Shown: in pieces, positions 1 to 7,133 of the stretch
How the letters are laid out: each line of letters opens with the position of its first letter
Numbering within the stretch: the first letter of the stretch is position 1
NCBI GenBank assembly: GCA_964411235.1
Contig: CAYPKE010000001.1
Location: forward strand, 1 to 43,284
Length of the DNA: 43,284 bases
Direction of reading: 5' to 3'
Source of the DNA: JAAYKM01 sp964411235
GTDB lineage: Bacteria; Desulfobacterota; Syntrophia; Syntrophales; JAAYKM01
Notes under the pieces: model-generated
What the model saw: only the letters and a program-made list of their open reading frames with translations
What the model was told of the DNA's origin: nothing
Database searches by the model: none
Translations under genes and position numbers: made by a program

Positions 1-141
1 TTGGTTTAACTTCAGGGCATCGGCCAGGCGTTCTCTTTCTCCTTTTGACGTGTCCGAATTTTCCGGGTTTTTCAGGAGAAGCCAAGGGGTGCCCCTCAGG
101 ACATTCTTCTGAAGGATATCCCCGGTTTCGAGAGGCAGGGA
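1..141 (-). pseudogene. ISL3-family transposase remnant (runs off left edge)
   Basis: Read on the minus strand, this stretch stays open and encodes a peptide containing LRGTPWLLLKNPE, then KGERERLADALKLNQ at the window edge. That is the pattern of the internal core of ISL3-type transposases (K-G-x-x-x-LLLKNPE-N, followed by a leucine-rich helix before the catalytic Glu region). No start codon, N-terminal zinc-binding part or terminal inverted repeat is visible. The reading frame runs straight into the oppositely oriented tag gene at 148, so the N-terminal half is missing here. I infer a decayed or truncated insertion sequence whose 3' part may continue to the left of the window. The tag ribosome-binding region lies inside the remnant. 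The family call rests on motif memory only. Confidence 0.7.
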
Positions 142-147
142 CAGTAC

Positions 148-735
148 ATGAAAAAGCGGTGTGTATGGTGCGGCAATGACCCTGCCTATGTCGCTTACCA
201 CGATGAGGAGTGGGGTGTCCCGGTTCATGACGACCGGCGCCTTTTTGAGTTCCTTGTCCTGGAAGGGGCCCAGGCCGGTCTGAGCTGGCTCACGATTCTC
301 CGGAAACGGGATCATTACCGGCGGGCGTTTCATGGGTTCGACTGTGAGCGTGTCGCCCGGTATACCCAAGACGATGTTGCCCGTCTTCTGGGCGATCCCG
401 GCATTGTGCGGAACCGCCTGAAGATTGAATCGGCGCTTAGGAATGCGCGGGGCGTTTTGGATATCCGGGAAGCGTTCGGATCCCTTTCGGCCTATCTCTG
501 GCGCTACGTCGACGGAGTCCCCATTCAGAACGCATGGGGGCGTCTTTCGGATGTGCCGGCGCAGACGAAGGCGTCGGATCGCATGAGCGGGGATCTGCGA
601 AAACGCGGGTTCAGGTTTGTGGGGTCCACGATCTGCTACGCTTTCATGCAGGCTGTCGGCATGGTGAACGACCACACGACGGACTGCTTCCGTTATCCTG
701 TTATATTTTCCCATAATCATAAAGAAAATCATTGA
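148..735 (+). CDS. tag: DNA-3-methyladenine glycosylase I
   Basis: Base-excision repair glycosylase that removes 3-methyladenine from alkylated DNA in the cytoplasm. At 195 residues it is close to the usual length of about 187. The N-terminus has the family pattern CxWCGxDPxYxxYHDEEWGVP, followed by LEGAQAGLSW around residues 38-47, which contains the conserved Glu. The zinc ligands known for the Escherichia coli enzyme (Cys, His near the N-terminus; His and Cys near the C-terminus) have counterparts at Cys5, His18, His176 and Cys180. The KRGFRFVGSTICYAFMQAVG segment near residues 152-171 is diagnostic. The ATG follows a purine-rich stretch (aggcaggga). The gene abuts a transposase remnant on the other strand, so its original upstream context may have been lost. 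Confidence 0.95.
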   Translation: MKKRCVWCGNDPAYVAYHDEEWGVPVHDDRRLFEFLVLEGAQAGLSWLTILRKRDHYRRAFHGFDCERVARYTQDDVARLLGDPGIVRNRLKIESALRNARGVLDIREAFGSLSAYLWRYVDGVPIQNAWGRLSDVPAQTKASDRMSGDLRKRGFRFVGSTICYAFMQAVGMVNDHTTDCFRYPVIFSHNHKENH

Positions 736-760
736 CATGGGCCGGGGGGCGGTTTACGCT
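732..760 (+). promoter_or_regulatory. weak sigma-70-like promoter upstream of the lipoprotein gene
   Basis: TTGACA at 732-737 is a perfect -35 match overlapping the tag stop codon. After a 17-base spacer comes TACGCT at 755-760, which matches only three of six -10 positions. It sits about 80 bases ahead of the gene starting at 843. The poor -10 keeps this tentative. Confidence 0.3.
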
Positions 761-842
761 CCAACCTGGCTCTGCAAAGGCAGGGAAAACCTGCATGTAT
801 GAGATGTTCGGCACAATACGAAAACAAGGGAGGAATCAGCGG

Positions 843-1637
843 ATGCGGAAATCAGAACTCGGGGCGATCATGACCATTGTCTGCCTGGGCATCATTTTTG
901 CCCTGTCCTGGGGGTGTGCCGCCCCGCGCATCGTCAAGACGGTCGAACTTTCGACGGACGTCTATGCCTGCAAACTCGATCCCGCATCATTCAGTCCGTA
1001 CCAGGGGAAACACGTTCTCATGTCTTCCATTCGCAACAAATCCCGAAACACCACCGCTCTTTTCTATTTCGATTCCGAGCGTACAGTCGGCTACCGGTCC
1101 TATTTCCCGGCCTCCACCGAGCCGCAACCGGTCGAGGTATACTTCTGGTACGGGTTGCAGAAGGCATTCGGGTGTGCGGGCATCAGGATTGAGGGACAGG
1201 GGACCGGTCACGATGCGGAACTATCCCTGACCTTTCATTCCCTGACCGATGTGGAAATTATCTTTACCGCGGATTTGACCAAGGCAGATAAATACACCTA
1301 TTCCCGGGAGTATACGGTCAGGATGCCGCCGGCAGATGAGGGGCGGCACGGCACGCCGGAACAGCGCGCTTACGGGATGCTCGATGCCATCGTATCGACG
1401 ATGCTCAAGGATCCGGAATTCGGAAAAACCATGCTCAAACCGAAAGCCCCTGCCGTTCACAAGGACCTGAAATACGAGCATCTAAGAGGTCTGGTTCTAA
1501 AAAACGGGGCTGTTGTCGAAGGTGAAATCCTCAACAGGGAAGATATCCGGAACTCGAATGCAGAAGGGGTGCAGATTCGGACCGCCGCCGGCCGTATCTT
1601 GTCTTATCCCTTCGAATCCATATTGTTTTTCTATTGA
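843..1637 (+). CDS. putative lipoprotein of unknown function
   Basis: A 264-residue protein. The ATG at 843 was chosen because agggagg lies at a suitable distance and the protein then starts with a typical export signal: a charged start (MRKSE), a hydrophobic core, then LSWGC with Cys25 as the likely lipidated residue. Trp at the -2 position makes the lipobox imperfect, so a non-lipidated secreted form is possible. The mature part is mixed alpha/beta. The final 50 residues (LKNGAVVEGEIL, then VQIRTAAGRILSYPFESI) resemble the short C-terminal beta motif often seen in bacterial secreted proteins. I recognise no enzyme family. An in-frame extension up to 732 exists but would bury the signal peptide. 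Confidence 0.7.
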   Translation: MRKSELGAIMTIVCLGIIFALSWGCAAPRIVKTVELSTDVYACKLDPASFSPYQGKHVLMSSIRNKSRNTTALFYFDSERTVGYRSYFPASTEPQPVEVYFWYGLQKAFGCAGIRIEGQGTGHDAELSLTFHSLTDVEIIFTADLTKADKYTYSREYTVRMPPADEGRHGTPEQRAYGMLDAIVSTMLKDPEFGKTMLKPKAPAVHKDLKYEHLRGLVLKNGAVVEGEILNREDIRNSNAEGVQIRTAAGRILSYPFESILFFY

Positions 1638-1759
1638 GGCTCTCTTTGCTGCTTGTCGCCTGATGCGGTGTCCGATCCTGGCACAGGGTGCAGCAGGGAT
1701 CATCGGCAAGCAAAAGCTTGTTTCGAAACGGTTTTGAAGGATTGCGGGGAGGCGGGATC

Positions 1760-2002
1760 ATGACAAGTGATTTTCTGCGGGAGTTTTTCCTCTGGTGCAG
1801 CATCCTGAACGGCGCCTTGCTGTTGTGTGCAGTGTTGATCTGCTCATACGCCGGTGACTGGGTATACCGGATGCATACTCGTTGGTTTCCAATACCAAGG
1901 GATGCCTTCAATGTGGCCATTTATTGTTTCATCGGTGCCATGAAGATATTCGTGATCATGTTCAACCTTGTCCCCTACCTGGCCCTTGTGATCCTCGACT
2001 GA
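1760..2002 (+). CDS. small two-TM membrane protein, DUF6868-like
   Basis: An 80-residue protein with the layout of the small DUF6868-type family: a short N-terminal helix (MTSDFLREFFLWCSILN), a first membrane segment around residues 14-32, a W-V-Y-R-x-H-x-R-W-F loop, and a second membrane segment ending in FNLVPYLALVILD. Function is unknown in this family. The ATG at 1760 has a GA-rich Shine-Dalgarno (gggaggcggg) just upstream. A longer in-frame version from 1688 would add a non-membrane tail and has no comparable ribosome site. The following gene is 106 bases away on the same strand. Confidence 0.7.
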   Translation: MTSDFLREFFLWCSILNGALLLCAVLICSYAGDWVYRMHTRWFPIPRDAFNVAIYCFIGAMKIFVIMFNLVPYLALVILD

Positions 2003-2094
2003 CCTGCACATGCTGTGGTTGGTGGCAAATGACTGTCACCTTACAAGCATCTCCGATTGATCCTGAGCGACGAAACCTATAAGTGCCCCATGGC

Positions 2095-2103
2095 AAAAGG
2101 AGG
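2095..2103 (+). promoter_or_regulatory. strong Shine-Dalgarno deciding a TTG start
   Basis: AAAAGGAGG lies five bases before TTG at 2109. It is the reason for taking the TTG as the start of the methyltransferase rather than a later ATG. Confidence 0.75.
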
Positions 2104-2108
2104 CTGTT

Positions 2109-2864
2109 TTGGCTTCAACTTGGCTTGCCTATAACGATCTTGCCTGGACCGAGGACTGGCTGGTCTTGCCCGAGGACTATGAAGAAGAGGCGGGTCTGTA
2201 TGTCGACCTCATCCTGCGGTTTGCAACCGTAACACCGCAGACGTTACTTCATCTGGGCAGCGGCGCCGGCGGCATGGATCGGGTGTTCAAGCGGTCTTTT
2301 GAAGTGACCGGTGTGGATCTCAGCCAGGGTATGCTGGACAGGGCACGCGCCGCCCATCCCGATATCGGGTACCTGGAAGCTGACATGCGGACACTGCGGC
2401 TAGGACGCCTGTTCGATGCTGTGGTCATCCCCGACAGTATCGACTACATGTTGTCACCAGAGGACCTGCGGCAGGCGATCGAGACAGCGGCAGGACACTT
2501 GAAGCCCGGCGGGATTTTGCTTGTCGTGGGCAAAACAAAAGAGACCTTCCAGGATAACAATTTTGCCTATACAGGCGAGCGGGATGGCGTGCATGTGACC
2601 GTTCTGGAAAACAACTACATCAACCCATTTCGGCCCGGCACCTATGAGGCGACCCTGATATACCTGATTCGCCGGCAGGGGGAATTGACCATGCACACGG
2701 ATCATCACGTGCTGGGACTTTTCCCGCAGCTGTTATGGGACAGGGTTTTCCGGGAAGCCGGCCTTGTGGTTCACCAACAGACGCTGGACGGCGTTTACGA
2801 CAGGTATTTGCTGGAAGGCGGCAGGTATCCCCTGCAGATATTTGTTGGCCGGAAATCCCCCTGA
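2109..2864 (+). CDS. class I SAM-dependent methyltransferase
   Basis: A 251-residue soluble protein with a Rossmann methyltransferase fold. Motif I is HLGSGAGG (residues 48-55). The acidic residue ending strand 2 is in GVDLS (68-72) with M-L-D-R-A-R following. Motif II/III corresponds to YLEADMRTL (89-97), and VVIPDSIDYM (105-114) follows as strand 4. The rest has the C-terminal beta-rich half seen in small-molecule and biotin/ubiquinone-type methyltransferases. The substrate cannot be read from sequence. The TTG start is supported by an AAAAGGAGG ribosome site. The gene stands between a small membrane protein and prfC, with no obvious functional link. Confidence 0.85.
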   Translation: MASTWLAYNDLAWTEDWLVLPEDYEEEAGLYVDLILRFATVTPQTLLHLGSGAGGMDRVFKRSFEVTGVDLSQGMLDRARAAHPDIGYLEADMRTLRLGRLFDAVVIPDSIDYMLSPEDLRQAIETAAGHLKPGGILLVVGKTKETFQDNNFAYTGERDGVHVTVLENNYINPFRPGTYEATLIYLIRRQGELTMHTDHHVLGLFPQLLWDRVFREAGLVVHQQTLDGVYDRYLLEGGRYPLQIFVGRKSP

Positions 2865-2921
2865 CACAAGCTCGCTTCAATGCAAAGACGCCGATGCGAG
2901 GGAAAATTCCGCAAGGATGTC

Positions 2922-2950
2922 TTGACAAGCCCCGGTCGCTTCGGTATAAA
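2922..2950 (+). promoter_or_regulatory. sigma-70 promoter for prfC
   Basis: TTGACA at 2922-2927, a spacer of exactly 17 bases, then TATAAA at 2945-2950 (five of six). Transcription would begin near 2957, leaving a leader of about 115 bases before the prfC start at 3072. Confidence 0.75.
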
Positions 2951-3000
2951 TCGCGCCGCGCAGGTTTTGGCTGACCGGCCTGTCGGGAGGAAATGTCCGC

Positions 3001-3050
3001 AAAGGGGTTGCAGGGAGAGCCCTTTTTTATTATGGAATGCCGCATGCGGC
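3001..3050 (+). promoter_or_regulatory. prfC leader: terminator-like hairpin and palindrome
   Basis: Within the prfC leader, AAAGGG (3001-3006) can pair with CCCTTT (3020-3025). Alternatively, AGGG (3012-3015) can form a tight hairpin with CCCT (3020-3023). Both are followed by a run of six T (3023-3028). Fourteen bases further on is a perfect 12-base palindrome, GCCGCATGCGGC (3039-3050). The arrangement is compatible with an attenuator, but the stems are short. Function is inferred only from position. Confidence 0.35.
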
Positions 3051-3071
3051 GACGGGGCGGGATCAGGAAAA

Positions 3072-4661
3072 ATGAGTTACGAAAAAGAAATAGCACGCAG
3101 GCGGACCTTCGCCATCATCAGTCATCCGGACGCAGGGAAGACGACTTTAACGGAGAAGCTGCTCCTTTACGGCGGCGCGATTCAAATGGCCGGGGCCGTC
3201 AAGGCACGGAAGGCCACCCGCCACACGATGAGCGACTGGATGGCAATGGAGCGGGAGCGGGGCATTTCCGTCAGCACCTCCGTGATGAACTTCAGCTACC
3301 GGGATTACGAGATCAACCTTCTCGACACTCCGGGCCATGAAGATTTTTCCGAGGACACCTACCGGGTCCTGACCGCCGTGGATGGGGCCCTGATGGTCAT
3401 CGACAGCGGCAAGGGCGTCGAGTCAAGAACAAAGAAGCTGATGGAGGTCTGCCGGATGCGCAACACCCCCATCATCACCTTCATCAACAAGCTCGACCGG
3501 GACGGCCTGGAGCCCCTGACTATCCTTTCGGACATCGAGGATACGCTCCAGATCGAATGTGTGCCCATGACCTGGTCCATCGGCATGGGGAAACGCTTCA
3601 AGGGAACCTACGATCTTTACCGGAAGGAACTCCACCTCTTTTCACAAACCCATCACGGCCGGATTCGCGAGGGCATCGTTATCCGTGACCTCTATGATAC
3701 CCAACTGGAGACACTCCTTGGGGGGCAGGCCAGTGAATTGCGGGACGATGTGGAGCTTCTTTCGGAAGCCGCCAATCCTTTCAGCCGGGATGAGTACCTG
3801 AAAGGAAACCAGACGCCGGTTTTTTTCGGCAGCGCCGTCAACAACTTCGGTGTCCGGGAGCTCTTGAACACTTTTGTTGAGCTTTCTCCCGCACCGTCAC
3901 CCCGCGAGGCTACAACACGAACGGTGAATCCCGAAGAAGAAGCGTTCTCAGGTTTTGTCTTTAAGATTCAGGCCAACATGGACCCGGCCCACCGGGACCG
4001 CATCGCTTTTTTCCGGATCTGTTCCGGGCGTTTTTCCCCGGGAATCCGGGTGCGGCATCACCGTTTGAAGAAGGATATCCAGATCAACCAGGCCACCATG
4101 TTCATGGCTCAGGAGAGGAGCCATGTCGAAGAGGCCTTTCCCGGCGATATTATCGGCATCCACAACTACGGGACGATCAAGATCGGAGACACCTTCACGG
4201 AAAAGGAAGTGTTTCGTTTCACGGGAATCCCGAATTTCGCCCCCGAACATTTCCGCAGGGTCCGCTTGCGTGACCCGCTCCGCTCCAAACAGCTGGAGAA
4301 GGGACTGACGCAGCTTGCCGAGGAAGGCGCCGTCCAGCTCTTCAAACCGCAGGGGCACAGCGATTTTCTTCTGGGGGCTGTCGGGATTCTGCAGTTCGAT
4401 GTGATCATGGCCCGTCTGAAGGACGAGTACAATGTCGATTGCATCTGCGAGGCGGTCGATTATACGACAGTCCGCTGGATTCACTGCGACGACAAGATGA
4501 CCCTGAAGGAATTTGAGAAGGCGGCGAAAGTCTATCTTGCTTACGACGCGGAGGGCAATCTCGCATACCTTGCCCCCAATGAGTGGCGCCTCCAGGACAC
4601 GATGAAACAATGGCCCGCCATTTCTTTCCGCAGCACAATCGATCATAATTACGGAAGTTAA
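3072..4661 (+). CDS. prfC: peptide chain release factor 3
   Basis: Translational GTPase that recycles RF1/RF2 from the ribosome after peptide release. It has 529 residues, the same length as the E. coli protein. Visible GTPase motifs are the P-loop SHPDAGKT (17-24), the switch II region DTPGHEDFSEDTYR, and NKLDRDG. RF3-specific blocks such as RTFAIISHPDAGKTTLTEKL at the start and QFDVIMARLKDEYNV near the C-terminus separate it from EF-G and LepA. The ATG at 3072 was chosen because it gives the canonical MSYEKEIARRRTF start and has aggaaaa ahead of it; an in-frame extension to 2880 would cross the promoter. It is monocistronic as far as visible, with its own promoter at 2922-2950. Confidence 0.97.
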   Translation: MSYEKEIARRRTFAIISHPDAGKTTLTEKLLLYGGAIQMAGAVKARKATRHTMSDWMAMERERGISVSTSVMNFSYRDYEINLLDTPGHEDFSEDTYRVLTAVDGALMVIDSGKGVESRTKKLMEVCRMRNTPIITFINKLDRDGLEPLTILSDIEDTLQIECVPMTWSIGMGKRFKGTYDLYRKELHLFSQTHHGRIREGIVIRDLYDTQLETLLGGQASELRDDVELLSEAANPFSRDEYLKGNQTPVFFGSAVNNFGVRELLNTFVELSPAPSPREATTRTVNPEEEAFSGFVFKIQANMDPAHRDRIAFFRICSGRFSPGIRVRHHRLKKDIQINQATMFMAQERSHVEEAFPGDIIGIHNYGTIKIGDTFTEKEVFRFTGIPNFAPEHFRRVRLRDPLRSKQLEKGLTQLAEEGAVQLFKPQGHSDFLLGAVGILQFDVIMARLKDEYNVDCICEAVDYTTVRWIHCDDKMTLKEFEKAAKVYLAYDAEGNLAYLAPNEWRLQDTMKQWPAISFRSTIDHNYGS

Positions 4662-4890
4662 TATTCTCAGGGGTATTTCTTGCCTGCCTCCCAGCCCCGT
4701 TGTGCCGGCATCCGCTTTCCCGCCTGTCCAAGTGTGATTTCGCAGACACTTGAGATTGCTGTTGTTTCCCCTTTCTTGTTATTTCCCGTCTTAAGGGAAG
4801 TGTTTCGCAAAAAACGATCAGGGTCATGTTTTTCACGGGATTGTTTTCATGGTGCAAGCCGGAAAGAGAAATCTTGGAGAGGTAAGGGAC

Positions 4891-5850
4891 ATGAACATCG
4901 AAACGACTTACATCGATGACAGGGAATACGAGAAAATATACCTTTTCAAGGGTGTGAGCCTGGAGGCAATTAGGGGGTTGCTGGATTCCTGTACGGTCCG
5001 GGTGGCGGAAAAGGACGAGATTCTCATACGGCCGGGGCAGACGAATCAGGTTGTTTTCTGCATTCTCGAGGGATCGGTCCGGATTCATTCGGATACGCTG
5101 GAAAACATTCCCGATGCGATTCTGGGAACCGGTGAAAATGTTGGCGAGATGTCGGTCATCGATCAGGAACCGGCGGCGGTCTTTGTCGTTGCCAATGAAC
5201 CGAGTCGGTTGCTGTGCATCGAGGAGGATATCCTGTGGTCCCTGGTGCATGCATCCCATGATGCAGCCTGCAATCTCCTGTTCAGCATGACGCGGCGGTT
5301 GCGCCGTGCGGGGGATGCACAAGGTGAAGATCTCAGAATCGAGGGGGAATTTCGTCATTGTGGCAGCGTCGATGCCCTGACCGGACTGCGGAACCGTTAC
5401 TGGCTGGAACAGACGCTGAGCCGCCAGATACAGAGAGCCAAGGTTGGCAGTACGCCCCTTTCCCTGATTCTGATCGGTGTCGATCATTTCCGCCAGTTCA
5501 ACGAGAAATTCGGGGTCAGTTACGGGAATCGCGTCCTCTATTCTTTGGCGCATACAATAAGCGTTCACCTGCGGCCGACCGAGGCCGTCGCCCGCCACAG
5601 CGAAGCCAATTTCCTGGTTCTGCTTCCGGAGAAAAACCTGGAAACGGCGTTTGCCATTGCCGAACGGCTGCAAAAGGAGATTGCGGATGCCGTACCTATC
5701 CTGCCCGACGGGCGGCGCAAGCCTCATCCCGGGATATCATGGGGGGTTGCGGCAATGAAGATATCGGACACACCGGAAACGCTGCTTCAGGCAGCGGAAG
5801 CGGCCCTTTCCCAACTCAGGGAAAATACGGGTTGTGCCGTTTCAGACTAA
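4891..5850 (+). CDS. cyclic-nucleotide-binding domain plus degenerate GGDEF protein
   Basis: A 319-residue two-domain signalling protein without a membrane segment or signal peptide. Residues about 15-135 form a cNMP-binding beta-roll (YLFKGVSLEAIRGLL, then VFCILEGSVRI, then GTGENVGEMSVID). Residues about 158-315 form a GGDEF-type fold: DALTGLRNRYWLE (161-173) and GVDHFRQFNEKFG (196-208) are well kept. However, the catalytic GG(D/E)EF signature is replaced by HSEAN at 236-240, so diguanylate cyclase activity is unlikely. It probably acts as a ligand-controlled sensor or scaffold. The ATG at 4891 has gagaggtaaggga ahead of it; an earlier in-frame ATG at 4849 is less well placed. Confidence 0.85.
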   Translation: MNIETTYIDDREYEKIYLFKGVSLEAIRGLLDSCTVRVAEKDEILIRPGQTNQVVFCILEGSVRIHSDTLENIPDAILGTGENVGEMSVIDQEPAAVFVVANEPSRLLCIEEDILWSLVHASHDAACNLLFSMTRRLRRAGDAQGEDLRIEGEFRHCGSVDALTGLRNRYWLEQTLSRQIQRAKVGSTPLSLILIGVDHFRQFNEKFGVSYGNRVLYSLAHTISVHLRPTEAVARHSEANFLVLLPEKNLETAFAIAERLQKEIADAVPILPDGRRKPHPGISWGVAAMKISDTPETLLQAAEAALSQLRENTGCAVSD

Positions 5851-5936
5851 CCCGTTGCAGAGCCCGTGCTGAAAGGGTTACCGCCGGTCGCCCTCCTTTT
5901 CAAGCTTTTCCTGTCCTTTTTCCAACAATCTTTGCC

Positions 5937-5966
5937 TTGACACGTTTCCAAGCCATGTTGTATGCC
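5937..5966 (+). promoter_or_regulatory. possible sigma-70 promoter for the molybdenum block
   Basis: TTGACA at 5937-5942 followed after 18 bases by TATGCC at 5961-5966 (three of six). It lies about 135 bases before the first gene of the molybdenum block. The perfect -35 is the main support. Confidence 0.35.
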
Positions 5967-6014
5967 ACTTTATCCCGGAAAATACAGTCGCTTGCATAGG
6001 GTCCGTATCCGAAG

Positions 6015-6046
6015 TTCCAGCGAGATATGCCGCCGGGGGGCTGGAA
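6015..6046 (+). promoter_or_regulatory. stem-loop in the leader of the molybdopterin-binding gene
   Basis: TTCCAGC (6015-6021) and GCTGGAA (6040-6046) are perfect inverted repeats around an 18-base loop that contains GAGATATGCCGCC. The flanks carry a near-direct repeat (GTCCGTAT at 6001, GTCCGTTAT at 6048). It sits about 50 bases upstream of a molybdenum-cofactor gene, so a structured leader RNA is conceivable. It could equally be a protein operator or chance. Confidence 0.35.
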
Positions 6047-6099
6047 AGTCCGTTATGAAGAAGAAAATATAACGTTCCGTCAGGAAAGGGAGCAACGTG

Positions 6100-7128
6100 A
6101 TGAAAAGTCGTTATCTTGAAACCGAAAAAGCTGTGGGAAAGGTTCTCTGTCATGACATGACCCAGATCATCAGAGGGGTGCACAAGGGGCCCAGGTTTAA
6201 GAAAGGACACGTTATCCGTGAAGAAGACGTGCCGGTTCTGTTGAGCATGGGAAAGCACCGAATTTACCTGCTGGATCTCGATGCGGATGAGCTGCATGAA
6301 GAGGAAGCCGGTTTGAGAGTCGCCAAGGCGGTTGCCGGCGCCGGCCTGACCATCAAGGGACCTTCGGAAGGCCGATTCGACTTGTTTGCGGAAAGGGCCG
6401 GACTCTTAAAAGTAAATGCCCGAAGTCTGCTCAAGCTCAATGGGATTCCCCAGATTGCCGTGGTTACACTGCATGATCTGACACCTGTCCCAAAAGGGGA
6501 AAGAGTGGCCGGGGCAAAGGTTGTGCCCTTGGTGATCAAGAAAAAGTATGTGGAACGTGTGGAAAAACAAGCTGCCGGAACATTTCCCGTCATTACCGTC
6601 GTCCCTTACAAAAAACTGAAAGTGGCAGGGGTCATTACGGGCCGGGAAGTCTGCGAGGGCAGGATTGAAGACGGGTTCGGCCCGGTCCTGCACGACAAGG
6701 CCAAAGCCTTTGATCTGGCTCCGCCGGAAATCAACTATGTTGTCGATGAAAAGGAGAAAATTGCCCGCGCCATCATGGAGCGCCTGCAAAGGGGCGCAGA
6801 ATTGATTCTGGTAACGGGCGGGATGTCCGTCGATCCCGATGATGTGACACCGGCAGGCATCCGGATGACCGGCGCGAAGATCATCCGCTACGGGGCGCCC
6901 GTCATGCCGGGAGCTATGTTTCTCATGGCTTATCATGGAGACATTCCCATCATCGGCGTTCCCGGTTGCGCAATGTATGCCGATACAACCATCCTGGATC
7001 TTCTGTTACCGAGAGTTTTGACGGGCGAGAAGATAAGTGCCGCCGAGATTGTGAAATTCGGCCATGGCGGTCTTTGCCGTAACTGCGCCGATTGCGTCTA
7101 TCCGAACTGTGCCCTGGGTAAAGGATAG
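6100..7128 (+). CDS. molybdopterin-binding protein (MoCF domain) with C-terminal Cys cluster
   Basis: A 342-residue cytoplasmic protein. The C-terminal half has the MoaB/MogA/MoeA-type molybdopterin-binding fold, with VTGGMSVDPDDVTPAGI at 238-254 (the TGGxSxDxxDxTP signature), followed by GAPVMPGAMFL and IPIIGVPGCAMYADTTILD. The N-terminal half (METEKAVG-type start, HDMTQIIRGVHKGPRFKKGHVI) resembles the shortened MoeA-like proteins that accompany xanthine dehydrogenase-type maturation genes. The last 20 residues carry Cys326, Cys329, Cys332 and Cys337 (CxxCxxCxxxxC), a possible metal or Fe-S site. A GTG three bases earlier (6097) is an alternative start; aggaaaggg serves both. The gene lies five bases upstream of the YqeC-MobA fusion, so the two are very likely cotranscribed. 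The exact reaction is not established from sequence. Confidence 0.85.
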   Translation: MKSRYLETEKAVGKVLCHDMTQIIRGVHKGPRFKKGHVIREEDVPVLLSMGKHRIYLLDLDADELHEEEAGLRVAKAVAGAGLTIKGPSEGRFDLFAERAGLLKVNARSLLKLNGIPQIAVVTLHDLTPVPKGERVAGAKVVPLVIKKKYVERVEKQAAGTFPVITVVPYKKLKVAGVITGREVCEGRIEDGFGPVLHDKAKAFDLAPPEINYVVDEKEKIARAIMERLQRGAELILVTGGMSVDPDDVTPAGIRMTGAKIIRYGAPVMPGAMFLMAYHGDIPIIGVPGCAMYADTTILDLLLPRVLTGEKISAAEIVKFGHGGLCRNCADCVYPNCALGKG

Positions 7129-7133
7129 ATTCC

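Noticed and set aside
2993..3340. 115-codon frame starting at a tight gggagg-aa-ATG in the prfC leader
   Set aside because: It overlaps prfC in another frame for most of its length and has no protein-like pattern. The spacing of two bases between Shine-Dalgarno and ATG is too short. Only its first part is mentioned as a leader element.
4405..5727. 440-codon minus-strand ORF
   Set aside because: Antisense to prfC and the cNMP/GGDEF gene; the composition is a shadow of the real frames.
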